64,000 nt of DNA from Flavobacterium crocinum (GCF_003122385.1 NZ_CP029255.1:1240001-1304000), one strand, 5' to 3'. Shown: positions 23,121 to 32,113, counted from the first letter of the stretch. Numbers and translations are program-made. Notes: generated by a model not told the origin, from the sequence alone.

Positions 23121-24521
23121 ATGGTTGAAAAAATAACAGATATCGCTGAAAATATATTGGATTCTCAGGCATCAAAAGCAGAAAGATACAGTAAAGGTGC
23201 GGCAATGAGAAAAGCGGTGCCAAGATCATCTCATAAAGAATGGAAAGCGCCAAAGGATCGTGAAGATCCAATTGAAGTTTTAGTCAAAAGCAGTATTGGA
23301 AGAATTGAAGATCTGCTACCCATTCGATACAGAAGAATGATAGAATCTCCATTTGCATTTTATCGAGGAGCGGCGTCAATTATGGCAGGAGATTTAGCCA
23401 GTACACCAATTTCCGGAATTAATTTGCAATTGTGCGGTGATTGTCATTTAATGAATTTTGGCGGATTTGCAACTCCGGAACGTAAACTGGTTTTTGATAT
23501 TAATGATTTTGACGAAACTTATCCGGGACCTTGGGAATGGGATGTTAAAAGATTGGCAGCAAGTTTTGTAATTGCCGGAAGATGGCGAAAGTTTTCTGAA
23601 AAAAGCTGTAAAGAGTTTGCATGGAATGTTGCTGATAGTTACCGAAAAAGAATGCAGGAATACAGTAAATTATCAGCACTTCAAATTTGGTATGCAGATA
23701 TAGATCTGGTTAAACTTATTGATTTAGGAAAAGACGAGGAACTGAAAAAATTTCGTCAAAAAAGAATCAAAAAAGCAACAGAGACATCAGCGCATGAAAA
23801 AGAATTCGCGAAACTAACTTATAAAGACGGAACTAAAGCAAGAATAAAAGATGAACCGCCTTTATTATATCATCCAACAGGAGATGCAGAAAAAGAAATT
23901 TTTAAACAGGCAGATTTTGTTCATCAGCGCTATTTAAATTCTTTGCCTGATGATAAGAAAGTTTTGTTAAGCAGATATTCATTACATGATGTGGCTATTA
24001 AAGTGGTAGGCGTTGGAAGTGTTGGAACACTTTGCGGTGTTTCTTTGCTAATGTCTGCAACTGGAGAACCTATTTTTTTGCAGTTTAAGGAAGCCAGACA
24101 CAGCGTTTTAGAAGCACATGTAAAAAATAAGGGAAAATATAGTCATCAGGGCGAACGAATTGTAATGGGACAAAAACTAATGCAGTCGGCTTCGGATATG
24201 TTTTTAGGATGGACGGATAATGATAAGGACCGTTTTTTTTATATACGTCAACTTAGAGATGCCAAGATAAAGCCCATTTTAGAAATTATGAAACCAGAAA
24301 ATTTGAAAGAATATGCTAAAGCGTGTGGCTGGGCGTTAGCTAGAGCACACGCAAGATCAGGAGACCCTTCTTTAATTTCCGGTTACATCGGAAAAGGAAA
24401 TGTATTTGCCAATGCAATTTCAGGATTTTCGGTTTTGTATGCTAAACAAAATGAGCTCGACTACAATAAAATGGTCAAAGCGGTTAAAGAAAGAAGATTG
24501 CCGGTTTCGACAGAAATATAA
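23121..24521 (+). CDS. DUF2252 domain protein
   Basis: A 466-aa cytoplasmic protein (no signal peptide) of the DUF2252 family. Typical segments are PFAFYRGAASIMAGDLAS, CGDCHLMNFGGFATPERK and VFDINDFDETYPGPWEWDVK. The H-x-x-N and D-x-x-D-F-D arrangement recalls the catalytic and metal sites of aminoglycoside phosphotransferase and protein kinase folds, so a small-molecule kinase is plausible but not shown. It ends the first run of the accessory cluster; no terminator is seen after it. Confidence 0.88.
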   Translation: MVEKITDIAENILDSQASKAERYSKGAAMRKAVPRSSHKEWKAPKDREDPIEVLVKSSIGRIEDLLPIRYRRMIESPFAFYRGAASIMAGDLASTPISGINLQLCGDCHLMNFGGFATPERKLVFDINDFDETYPGPWEWDVKRLAASFVIAGRWRKFSEKSCKEFAWNVADSYRKRMQEYSKLSALQIWYADIDLVKLIDLGKDEELKKFRQKRIKKATETSAHEKEFAKLTYKDGTKARIKDEPPLLYHPTGDAEKEIFKQADFVHQRYLNSLPDDKKVLLSRYSLHDVAIKVVGVGSVGTLCGVSLLMSATGEPIFLQFKEARHSVLEAHVKNKGKYSHQGERIVMGQKLMQSASDMFLGWTDNDKDRFFYIRQLRDAKIKPILEIMKPENLKEYAKACGWALARAHARSGDPSLISGYIGKGNVFANAISGFSVLYAKQNELDYNKMVKAVKERRLPVSTEI

Positions 24522-24602
24522 TTTTGGGTACTATCAATAATGCATAAATCTTTAAATGAATATGAAGAAAAAGTAAAGATAAGTAAGATTTTATTTGTTT
24601 AA

Positions 24603-24634
24603 TTGTGTTAATTCAATAAAATCGTTTATCTTTG
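24603..24634 (+). promoter_or_regulatory. Promoter of the DUF4136 gene
   Basis: TTG (24603-24605), 21-base spacer, TATCTTTG (24627-24634). The predicted leader is about 140 bases and contains TTAACAATTGTTAA (24677-24690), a 14-base palindrome. Confidence 0.6.
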
Positions 24635-24777
24635 ATAGTGGTCTAAATAATTGTTTAACAGTAACTTGTATCTGATTAACAATTGTTAAAGACATTCTCC
24701 GCCTCTTCACTTAAGATTTTTTAGATTTTAATAGATTCAAGTTAAACTGATTTAATTATTAATTTAAATACCACATC

Positions 24778-25356
24778 ATGAATATTAAAAGCACAAATCT
24801 TCGTATGATCCCATTATTATTTTTGGGTTTAATTTACAGTTGTTCCCCAACTGTAAAAGTCACAACAGATTATGATCATTCTGCCAATTTTGGAGAATAC
24901 AGAACATTTGCAGTTTATGACTTAAAAGCGCAACAAGGCCAGGTAAATCAATTAAATGTAGATCGCGTGACAAAAGCAATTCGAAACGAAATGCTGGCTA
25001 AAGGATTTACAGAATCAGATAATCCGGATTTAAAAGTAAATGCAGTATCGATTTTAAAGAATAAAACTTCGATGACTGCCAATACAGATTTTTATGGATA
25101 CGGAGGAATGTATCGTCCTTACGGATATTGGGGCGGTGGCGCGATGATGGGTGGTGCCAACACAACATTCAATACTTATGATTATGTGGATGGTTCGCTG
25201 GTTATTGATATCGTCTCTACAAAAACACAGAAACTGGTTTGGCAGGGAATCGGAAATGCCGAAATCGACAGCAAACCGGATAATCCTGAAGAATTTATCA
25301 ATACTTCTATCAAAAAAATTCTGGAAGGCTTTCCTCCAGGCTTAGCCAAAAAATAA
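24778..25356 (+). CDS. DUF4136 lipoprotein
   Basis: A 192-aa protein with a lipobox (FLGLIYSC, Cys22) and the DUF4136 start (VTTDYDHSANFGEYRTFAVYD). The middle is Gly/Tyr/Met-rich (YGYGGMYRPYGYWGGGAMMGG), then DGSLVIDIVSTKTQKLVWQG and the C-terminal IKKILEGFPP. These are envelope lipoproteins of unknown function. It starts its own transcript, separate from the sulfatase operon. Confidence 0.88.
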   Translation: MNIKSTNLRMIPLLFLGLIYSCSPTVKVTTDYDHSANFGEYRTFAVYDLKAQQGQVNQLNVDRVTKAIRNEMLAKGFTESDNPDLKVNAVSILKNKTSMTANTDFYGYGGMYRPYGYWGGGAMMGGANTTFNTYDYVDGSLVIDIVSTKTQKLVWQGIGNAEIDSKPDNPEEFINTSIKKILEGFPPGLAKK

Positions 25357-25377
25357 TTTAGTTAATAACGAGGCTAT

Positions 25378-25405
25378 TGTACTTGCTTATTTTGAGGCAA
25401 GTACA
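25378..25405 (+). terminator. Hairpin after the DUF4136 gene
   Basis: TGTACTTGC and GCAAGTACA pair perfectly around a 10-base loop. The tail (TTGCTTTCTTATT) is only moderately T-rich, so termination may be weak. Confidence 0.55.
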
Positions 25406-25479
25406 TTGCTTTCTTATTAAATTCCCCACTTCGCACTCTATTTTTAAGAACAATAATTAACTAATTAAGCTTAAAAAAA

Positions 25480-26655
25480 ATGATCGATATATTACTTTCT
25501 CTTTTCTTTTTTATTGCCACGATTGCAGGTCTTGCTACTTCGTTAATGGTTCTTTTTTCTAAAAAATACTATTCCAAAAGTTTCTTTTTAGGAATGTTTT
25601 TATTGAGCCTTGCCGTAGTGAGTATCTATAACTTTTATCTGTCGGCAAATATGTTTAAAGAGTTCCCGGATCTCTTTACCATTACAAAATCGTTTATTTT
25701 TTTAGCAGCGCCTTGCTCTTTCTTGTATGTTAGAAACATTTTGTCTCCAAACAACAAAAACAAAAAATACGATTGGGTACATTTTATTCCTTTTGGAATC
25801 TATTTCGTCTTAACCCTTTTTGTTTACATTGGAAGTTTTACCGAATCAAAAGTTGTAGATTACGTAGGCTCTATTATTAAAAATCCATTTTCTATTCTGA
25901 CTTTGACGATTTGGCTTTTCTATGTATTTTTTCAAACCATGTTGATTTTAAACTATGATCTGAAAAAATTCAAAGGAAACCAATTTCACAGAAACAAAGT
26001 AATCAATTGGATTAGAGTTTATAATCTTATGATTTTGTTCTTGTTTTCGGCGCTTTTTGTGTATCACTTTTTATTAAGAAAAATAGACGTTGTAGATATT
26101 TCGTGCTATTTTTTAATTTCCACTGTTTTGTTTTTTACGGTTGGATGGCTTTATTTCAGGCCTCAGATTTTTCAGGACGAAGAAGAAACATTCGATTTTG
26201 TGACTGATAATACACTGCTCGTAAAATCAAAAGAAATCAAAACCAGTCTGCCTATTCCGCACGAATTGACAATGGAGAAAAAGGAAGATTATCTATTAAA
26301 GTTAGACTACGTTTTAAATGCTCAAAAACTGTTTTTAAAGAAAGATTTTGTAATTCGTGATCTTTCAGATGAAACAGGAATTTCAGTTCATCTTTTGTCC
26401 AATTTAATCAATTCGGAATTTGGACTTCATTTTCAGGATTACGTAAACCTTAAAAGGATTGAATATTTCAAGGAAAAAATAAACGATCCGGAATGGAAAG
26501 ATTTATCTCTTGAGGGAATGGCATGGGCTTCAGGTTTTAAATCCCGTACCACCTGCTTCAGAGCTTTTATCAAGCATACCGGAAAATCTCCTTCCGAATA
26601 TTTTAAAACCATCAGAATAAATCCGGACCGCACAAACGCTTATTATTTTAAATAA
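25480..26655 (+). CDS. Membrane-anchored AraC-type regulator
   Basis: A 391-aa protein with an N-terminal membrane region of about seven segments (residues about 1-235, starting IDILLSLFFFIATIAGLATSL) and a C-terminal AraC-type HTH domain (about 280-385: FVIRDLSDETGISVHLLSNL, LSLEGMAWASGFKSRTTCFRAF, HTGKSPSEY). The layout suits a sensor that binds DNA from the membrane. It lies between the two halves of the accessory cluster and may control one or both. The ligand is unknown. AraC proteins usually bind direct repeats, so the upstream palindromes at 16209 and 16259 are not obviously its sites. Confidence 0.88.
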   Translation: MIDILLSLFFFIATIAGLATSLMVLFSKKYYSKSFFLGMFLLSLAVVSIYNFYLSANMFKEFPDLFTITKSFIFLAAPCSFLYVRNILSPNNKNKKYDWVHFIPFGIYFVLTLFVYIGSFTESKVVDYVGSIIKNPFSILTLTIWLFYVFFQTMLILNYDLKKFKGNQFHRNKVINWIRVYNLMILFLFSALFVYHFLLRKIDVVDISCYFLISTVLFFTVGWLYFRPQIFQDEEETFDFVTDNTLLVKSKEIKTSLPIPHELTMEKKEDYLLKLDYVLNAQKLFLKKDFVIRDLSDETGISVHLLSNLINSEFGLHFQDYVNLKRIEYFKEKINDPEWKDLSLEGMAWASGFKSRTTCFRAFIKHTGKSPSEYFKTIRINPDRTNAYYFK

Positions 26656-26716
26656 AATTCTCTCCTCTATAATCGCCGCGGTTGTAAAGTCTTAATTCAT
26701 TTTAAAACATTTCAGC

Positions 26717-27685
26717 ATGAAAGCAAAAAATACTAATTCCAAAAAAGCATTACAAGTCGTTTTAGTGGTAATGTTTGCATTGATTTCATTTCACGGCAAT
26801 GCCCAATTAAAAGGCGGACATATTTTGGGCGCGATGGGACTGCAGTCAGGCACTCAGGCTCCCGAAAATACGGTGAGTGTTTATGTTCCGGCTTATATTT
26901 ATACAGCAAATTGCCTGCGAAATGGCGACGGCGACAATATTGGAAATCCCGATTTAACTATGTTTATAACCGGTGTTGGAGCAAATTATGTAAGCGATTT
27001 TAAAATTTTAGGTGCCAATTACGGTGCTACAATTTTACTGGCAGGAGCTTCAAACACTATTCAGGGAAGTTATATTGATTCTAAAAGTAATTTTGCCTTT
27101 ACAGATATGTATGTACAGCCTATACAGTTAGGCTGGCATAACAAAAAAGCTGATTTTGTTTTCAGTTATCAAATGTATATCCCAACAGGGAAATATGAAC
27201 TCGGCGGTAGTGACAACAGTGGATTAGGAATGTTTATGAATGAGTTTTCAGCAGGAACAACTTTGTTTTTTAATGAGAAAAAAACATTTCATTTTTCTGC
27301 TTTAGCCGCATATGAAATCAATGGGAAGAAAAAGGATACTGACATTAAAACAGGAGATATTTTAAGTATCGAAGGAGGTATCGGAAAAACATTCTATTGC
27401 ATGAATGCCGAAAAAACAGCTCCAAAAGGAATCCTGAATGCCGGATTAATTTATTATTTCCAGTACAAAGTTTCAGACGATAAAATTCCGGTTGGAAGCT
27501 TTTTAACCCTTGAACCGGATAAAGATCATGTAAGCGCACTCGGAGCAGAGGTCAATTACCTTCATATTGGCTGTATGACACAGGCAGGTTTTAGATGGGT
27601 TTCGGAATTGGGTGCTGTGAATAGGTTTCAGGGAAATACTTTTTTCATCACTTTGGCGCATGTTTTCAGTCTCAAGAAAAAATAA
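26717..27685 (+). CDS. Outer-membrane barrel, phenol/MetA-degradation-like
   Basis: A 322-aa protein with a signal peptide ending near FHGNAQ. It resembles the outer-membrane channels annotated from meta-pathway phenol degradation (SphA/MetA-like): an opening segment GGHILGAMGLQSGTQAP, then YVPAYIYTANCLRNGDGDN and repeated two-residue-period strands. In that family the channel passes hydrophobic or aromatic compounds. The neighbouring lipoproteins and the barrel gene at 27736 suggest an uptake role in the same cluster. Assignment is by overall pattern. Confidence 0.75.
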   Translation: MKAKNTNSKKALQVVLVVMFALISFHGNAQLKGGHILGAMGLQSGTQAPENTVSVYVPAYIYTANCLRNGDGDNIGNPDLTMFITGVGANYVSDFKILGANYGATILLAGASNTIQGSYIDSKSNFAFTDMYVQPIQLGWHNKKADFVFSYQMYIPTGKYELGGSDNSGLGMFMNEFSAGTTLFFNEKKTFHFSALAAYEINGKKKDTDIKTGDILSIEGGIGKTFYCMNAEKTAPKGILNAGLIYYFQYKVSDDKIPVGSFLTLEPDKDHVSALGAEVNYLHIGCMTQAGFRWVSELGAVNRFQGNTFFITLAHVFSLKKK

Positions 27686-27735
27686 TCTTTTTAGAATAAG
27701 GTAAATTTTAATTGTAATTAAAGATTCGGATTCTT

Positions 27736-28887
27736 ATGAAAAACAGAAAAACAAATATCTTATTCTCGCTTTTGATTCTTTTGGCGTTTAATACTTTAAA
27801 TGCGCAGAAATATAAAATCAGTGTAAAAGATTCCTTAGATGGAGCGTTCGATTTGAGCGATTACATTATTTATGCACACGGTTTTATTGTTGTGCCCACA
27901 ATTATTACAGAACCTGCTTTAGGAAATATTGGAGGAGCATTAGTGCCCATTTTTCTAAAAAAACATGCTCCGGTTGTAGATGAAGACGGTAAAAAACGCA
28001 TTGTAAGTCCGGATATTACAGGAGGAATAGGAATGTACACGGGCAATAAAAGCTGGATGGTTGGAGCCTTTCGTTCGGCAACTCTTGTAAAACCCAGAAT
28101 ATTGTATCGTGTTGCAGCAGGTTACGGAGACGTGAATTTGTCGTTTTACGCCAACAACAGACCCAATCTGCCGGATCAGGAATTCAAGCTAAATTTCAGA
28201 TCTACTATTTTTTACACACAATGGCTAAAACAATTTAATAATGCCAAATGGAGTGCTGGACCTCAGTATATGTTTTTAAATTCAAAAATAAATCTGCCGG
28301 ACTTTAATCTTCCTCCACCTTTTGTAAAACCCGGCGATATAAAAAGTACCGTAAGTCAGTTAGGAGGCGCAATTCAGTTTGACGGGCGGGACAATATATT
28401 TACACCAGACAAGGGAATCCGGATTCAGTCGGATTTCTTTTGGTCAGATAACGCAATAGGAAGCGACTACGATGCCTGGCGCGTTAATTTATCGGCAATA
28501 GGATATTATCCATTAGCTAAAACATTAATTGGCGGACTAAGGGTAGAAGGAGAGCAGGCGTTTGGGAGTCCGCCTTTTTATTTAAGGCCGGGAATTAACC
28601 TGAGAGGAATCCCCGCAGCACGTTATCAGGGAAAAACCAGTATTGTAACCGAAGCCGAATTAAGATGGGATGTTTACAAAAGATGGAGTATCATGGGATT
28701 TGGCGGACTGGCAAGTGCTTTTGACGACTGGGATAAGGCTTTTGCAAAACCTGTCGTTTATAGCTACGGAACCGGTTTTAGGTATTTGGTAGCCCGAAAA
28801 TTCAAACTCAGAATGGGAGTTGACGTTGCCAAAGGAAATGAAGACTGGGCGTACTATATCGTTTTTGGAAGCAACTGGATGCGATAA
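27736..28887 (+). CDS. BamA/TamA-like outer-membrane barrel without POTRA domains
   Basis: A 383-aa protein with a signal peptide (ILFSLLILLAFNTLNAQ). The C-terminal two thirds fit the surface-antigen (Omp85) barrel: GAIQFDGRDNIFTPDKGIRI, the lid-loop motif LRGIPAARYQGK, which has the conserved RG...RYxG core, and a C-terminal strand ending in WMR rather than aromatic Phe/Trp. There is no room for the periplasmic POTRA domains that BamA needs, so it is not BamA itself. Patatin-type fusions are also absent. Its role is probably cluster-specific secretion or a pore. Confidence 0.8.
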   Translation: MKNRKTNILFSLLILLAFNTLNAQKYKISVKDSLDGAFDLSDYIIYAHGFIVVPTIITEPALGNIGGALVPIFLKKHAPVVDEDGKKRIVSPDITGGIGMYTGNKSWMVGAFRSATLVKPRILYRVAAGYGDVNLSFYANNRPNLPDQEFKLNFRSTIFYTQWLKQFNNAKWSAGPQYMFLNSKINLPDFNLPPPFVKPGDIKSTVSQLGGAIQFDGRDNIFTPDKGIRIQSDFFWSDNAIGSDYDAWRVNLSAIGYYPLAKTLIGGLRVEGEQAFGSPPFYLRPGINLRGIPAARYQGKTSIVTEAELRWDVYKRWSIMGFGGLASAFDDWDKAFAKPVVYSYGTGFRYLVARKFKLRMGVDVAKGNEDWAYYIVFGSNWMR

Positions 28888-28937
28888 AATAAAAGCAAAT
28901 TATCTTGTAAGAAGTTGATTTATAAAAAAATAAATTT

Positions 28938-28971
28938 AAAAGCCTCAATAGTACGATATTGAGGCTTTTTG
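28938..28971 (+). terminator. Terminator after the accessory cluster
   Basis: AAAGCCTCAATA and TATTGAGGCTTTTT pair around GTACGA. It closes the run that starts at 24778. Confidence 0.9.
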
Positions 28972-29079
28972 TCGTAAATAACTTAATAATTCAACTCATT
29001 AAGAAAATATTAACAATTAAATCTGACACAAATTCTATAATATTTAATTGTTTTGTAACAAATTAGAAACATTGGAGAC

Positions 29080-29087
29080 TAATTTTG
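29080..29087 (+). promoter_or_regulatory. -7 box of the C1 peptidase gene
   Basis: TAATTTTG, a perfect TAnnTTTG, 21 bases before the start codon. The nearest TTTG (29052-29055) is 24 bases upstream, at the long limit. Confidence 0.5.
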
Positions 29088-29107
29088 TTAAACCTTAAAC
29101 ATAAATT

Positions 29108-30304
29108 ATGAATACATTTTCATTCAAATCAGTGTTTGCAGCTTCAGTATTTTTAGCTGGAACAGCAGGCTGTTTTGCGCAGGACGTCTTAGTAAATTCA
29201 CTTAAACTAAACGCTAGCGACAAAAGTAAAGAGAACTTCAAATTTACAGAAGTAATTAACTTAGGAACAACATCAGTAAAATCTCAAGGATCGTCCGGAA
29301 CTTGCTGGAGTTACTCAACAAACTCATTTTTAGAGTCAGAAATGATTCGTTTAGGAAAACAGCCTGTTGAGTTATCTCAAATTTACTCTGCAAGAAATGT
29401 GTATGTTGAAAAAGGAATTAACTATGTTCGTATGCACGGTGCAATTACACTTGGAGACGGAGGTGCTTTACACGATGTAATTAATATGTATAAAAAATAC
29501 GGAACTGTTCCTAGAGAAGTGTACACTGGATTGAACTACGGAACAGATAAAAATAAATTTGCCGAAATGGCTGCGCTTATCGAAGGCGTTTTGACAGCAG
29601 TTGTTAAAAACCCTAACGGAGAGCTAACACCAAACTGGCAAAAAGCTTACGCAGCGGTTATTGATTCTTATTTAGGAAAAGTGCCTGAAAACTTCAATTA
29701 CAAAGGAAAAAACTACACACCACAATCTTTTGCTAAAGAAGTAGTAGGAATTAACCCGGATGAGTATGTAGAATTATCATCTTTCACTAACACACCATAC
29801 TACCAAAAAACAACGATGATGGTACCGGACAACTGGTCATTGGATCAGGTTTACAACGTAAAACTGAACGATATGACAGATGTTATCGACAATGCACTTA
29901 AAAAAGGATACACTGTAGCTTGGGCAACAGATGTGAGTGAGAAAACGTTCAGCTGGAAAAATGGTGTGGCTTATGTAGCAACGAAAAAATTCGACGATAT
30001 GACTGCTGAAGAAAAAGCAGACTTATTTAACGGACCAAAAGCAGAACCGGAAATTACTCCGGAAATGCGTCAGGCAGCGTTTGATAACTACACTACAACA
30101 GACGACCACGGAATGCACATTATTGGTTTAGCAAAAGACCAAACCGGAAAAGAATACTATATCGTAAAAAATTCCTGGGGAGAAACAAACGACTACAAAG
30201 GTTTCTTGTTTGTAACTAAGAACTTCGTAAAGTATAAAACTACTGCTTTAATGGTAAACAAAGGAGGAATTCCTGGTGAACTTGCTAAGAAATTAGGGGT
30301 TTAA
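29108..30304 (+). CDS. C1-family cysteine peptidase, secreted
   Basis: A 398-aa papain-type peptidase with a signal peptide (FLAGTAGCFAQ). The active site is Gln60/Cys66 in SQGSSGTCWSYS, His337 in DDHGMHIIGLAK and Asn355 in YIVKNSWGETN. The long insert between Cys and His and the C-terminal GGIPGELAKKLGV resemble the bleomycin hydrolase/aminopeptidase C group. In that group a blocked C-terminal tail sets aminopeptidase activity. A periplasmic place is inferred from the signal peptide; cytosolic members are more usual. Confidence 0.9.
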   Translation: MNTFSFKSVFAASVFLAGTAGCFAQDVLVNSLKLNASDKSKENFKFTEVINLGTTSVKSQGSSGTCWSYSTNSFLESEMIRLGKQPVELSQIYSARNVYVEKGINYVRMHGAITLGDGGALHDVINMYKKYGTVPREVYTGLNYGTDKNKFAEMAALIEGVLTAVVKNPNGELTPNWQKAYAAVIDSYLGKVPENFNYKGKNYTPQSFAKEVVGINPDEYVELSSFTNTPYYQKTTMMVPDNWSLDQVYNVKLNDMTDVIDNALKKGYTVAWATDVSEKTFSWKNGVAYVATKKFDDMTAEEKADLFNGPKAEPEITPEMRQAAFDNYTTTDDHGMHIIGLAKDQTGKEYYIVKNSWGETNDYKGFLFVTKNFVKYKTTALMVNKGGIPGELAKKLGV

Positions 30305-30333
30305 TTAAGGCTTAGAGTTTTAAGAAAATAGGG

Positions 30334-30367
30334 AAGCGTCGTAATGAAAATTTACGGCGCTTTTTTA
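30334..30367 (+). terminator. Terminator after the C1 peptidase gene
   Basis: AAGCGTCGTAA and TTTACGGCGCTTTTTT pair around TGAAAA, with one wobble position. Confidence 0.8.
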
Positions 30368-30569
30368 TTTTTGTAATCTTTAAACGATTGTAATAATTTC
30401 AGAAAAACACAAATTAAGGAAGCTTTTTCCCTAATCAGGAAGCCAAAATGGGAAAGTAGCATTTAAACGGTTTTTCTAGTTTTTTACAGAGATTGTAAAG
30501 GTATAACTTGCTGAATTGGATATATTTAATAAAATTTTAAGACAAAACGTTAATTTTATTGAATTATCT

Positions 30570-31250
30570 ATGAAAAAGCTCGCAGCGTTTTTAAGCGCAT
30601 TCCTAATACTTATTTCCCTTAACTGTTTTGGTCAGCTTAAAGACAACATTACTGCTTCTTCGGTTAAAGGAAAAACAGTAATACTAACAGACAATCTTGC
30701 TTCTAACAGCGATTATGTCATCAAATCGTATTATGTAGAAGAAAAGATTAATAAACTTTTTGGCGGTAGAATTACAACTTATGAAGTGACCAAATTGGAT
30801 ATGGTTTATACCAACGATTTGGGGCCAAATAATACAAGAACTGTGATTCCGAGATATGTGAAGAAAAAACAGAAAGCAACGGCAAGTTTAACCCATCCTG
30901 AAACTTCTGTTGAGACTCCAATAATTTCTGCAGAACCAGTTAAAGATGTTGTTACAGCTCCGGAGAATGCCGCAAATTACGTAAACGTAGATGTAACGAG
31001 TACGTATCAAAAAGTTTTAGATAAAGGCTATAAAACGCCAGAAATGCTTCAAAAAGTGGCAGACCGACTTTACTTTGAAGGAAACCTTAATACTGCAGCT
31101 GGATATTACGAACAGTTGTTTATTCTGGTCAAAGACCCGGATGTTATTTATTACTATAGATATGCACAGTCTTTAAAAGCAATTAACCAATTTGAAAAAG
31201 CAGATCTTTTGATGAAAAGATTTAAGAGTGAGACTTTGGTGGCGAAGTAA
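30570..31250 (+). CDS. Secreted protein with a C-terminal TPR-like repeat
   Basis: A 226-aa protein with a signal peptide (LAAFLSAFLILISLNCFGQ). The frame is open from a TTG at 30516, but ATG 30570 gives a proper signal peptide. The N-terminal domain (about 25-100) is unrecognised. The C-terminal part has helical TPR-like units (TYQKVLDKGYKTPEMLQKVADR, LNTAAGYYEQLFILVKD, YRYAQSLKAINQFEKADLLM). Such repeats resemble those in front of OmpA domains in flavobacterial envelope proteins, but no OmpA domain is present here. Confidence 0.72.
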   Translation: MKKLAAFLSAFLILISLNCFGQLKDNITASSVKGKTVILTDNLASNSDYVIKSYYVEEKINKLFGGRITTYEVTKLDMVYTNDLGPNNTRTVIPRYVKKKQKATASLTHPETSVETPIISAEPVKDVVTAPENAANYVNVDVTSTYQKVLDKGYKTPEMLQKVADRLYFEGNLNTAAGYYEQLFILVKDPDVIYYYRYAQSLKAINQFEKADLLMKRFKSETLVAK

Positions 31251-31268
31251 TTTCTGGTTCAAAATTTC

Positions 31269-31859
31269 CTAAATTATTTTTGGAATCAAAACATTTAAAT
31301 AATCAGGAATATTACTGATATGTAAAACTTTTCCAGATTCAATAGATAAAATATGCGATGGCTTTTCTAGATATTTAGAAGAATCGTATAGATCGACATA
31401 ATCAAAGAAATTAAAAAAAGAGTTTAAATTATTGAATCCCTCATAATAACGTTTTTGTATTTCACTATCAGGAACAAAATGACCTCCATTTTCTACACGA
31501 ATGGCAACCCTTTTTTTAGCCTCTTGAATTGAGTCAAGACAAAGAAAAATTAAATGTAAATCATATCCATTGTTTTTAAACAATTCTGGCCAATGAAGAG
31601 GGGTTGAGTTAAAATTTGTTTCATAGCAAAAACTAGATTTGTTTTCAATAGCATCTTTAATTTGACTTTTAAGTTCTTTAAAAGCCATTCGATGCGCCAT
31701 TAAGTCTCTTATATCTGAATCCATCAAGGAATTGTAAAACCTTAAAAATTCAAGATCATAATCAAAAGGAGTAAAATTGTCGGGAGAAAGAGGTTTGGAA
31801 AAAGTTGACTTTCCAGATCCATTACATCCTGCTATAACAAGTAAAAGAGGTTTAGACAT
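31269..31859 (-). CDS. Zeta-toxin-like kinase
   Basis: A 196-aa P-loop kinase: Walker A is GCNGSGKST at residues 11-19 (LLLVIAGCNGSGKSTFSKPL). Further zeta-like features are YETNFNS (about 95-101), the LIFLCLDSIQEAKKRVAIRV segment carrying a basic patch, and GGHFVPDSEIQKRYY. Zeta toxins phosphorylate UDP-N-acetylglucosamine or related sugar nucleotides and block wall synthesis; whether this one does is unknown. A 54-codon gene overlaps its start by 8 bases and is the likely antitoxin. The protein is close to the size of solitary zeta domains. Confidence 0.8.
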   Translation of the reverse strand: MSKPLLLVIAGCNGSGKSTFSKPLSPDNFTPFDYDLEFLRFYNSLMDSDIRDLMAHRMAFKELKSQIKDAIENKSSFCYETNFNSTPLHWPELFKNNGYDLHLIFLCLDSIQEAKKRVAIRVENGGHFVPDSEIQKRYYEGFNNLNSFFNFFDYVDLYDSSKYLEKPSHILSIESGKVLHISNIPDYLNVLIPKII

Positions 31860-32016
31860 TCTTGAACTGCGGAGCTATTGGTGGTTTCTTTTGATCTTTA
31901 CCTAAAGCAACATTTTTTTCATATACAGCAACTTGTTTTTTAACAATAGGCATTGCTTTTTCCATTTGTTTTAAAGCAAACTGAATTCTTTCGGTAGTAT
32001 TTGAAATGTCTATCAT
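31852..32016 (-). CDS. Candidate antitoxin to the zeta-like kinase (54 aa)
   Basis: ATG at 32016, stop TAA at 31852-31854; the end overlaps the kinase start as ATGTCTAA, so the two are translationally coupled. The protein starts MIDISNTTERIQFALKQ and is mostly a charged helix of about 35 residues (QMEKAMPIVKKQVAVYEKN) followed by a Lys/Pro-rich tail (KDQKKPPIAPQF). It does not look like the three-helix epsilon antitoxin. Role is inferred from size, order and overlap. A TAAATTTG box ends 7 bases before the ATG, so the mRNA may be nearly leaderless. Confidence 0.7.
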   Translation of the reverse strand: MIDISNTTERIQFALKQMEKAMPIVKKQVAVYEKNVALGKDQKKPPIAPQFKNV

Positions 32017-32023
32017 AATGTTG

Positions 32024-32031
32024 CAAATTTA
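32024..32031 (-). promoter_or_regulatory. -7 box of the candidate toxin-antitoxin pair
   Basis: Minus strand TAAATTTG. No TTG at -33 is evident; the region upstream is A/T rich. Confidence 0.45.
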
Positions 32032-32113
32032 CAAAAAATATAAATTGAAAGTAAAAAAAGACTCTTTAAAACAAAGAAACAGAGTGCATTAATTGTGTTT
32101 GAATAGGTATAAA

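Noticed and set aside
27736..28887. BamA
   Set aside because: No POTRA region and a cluster-specific place; essential BamA is expected elsewhere.
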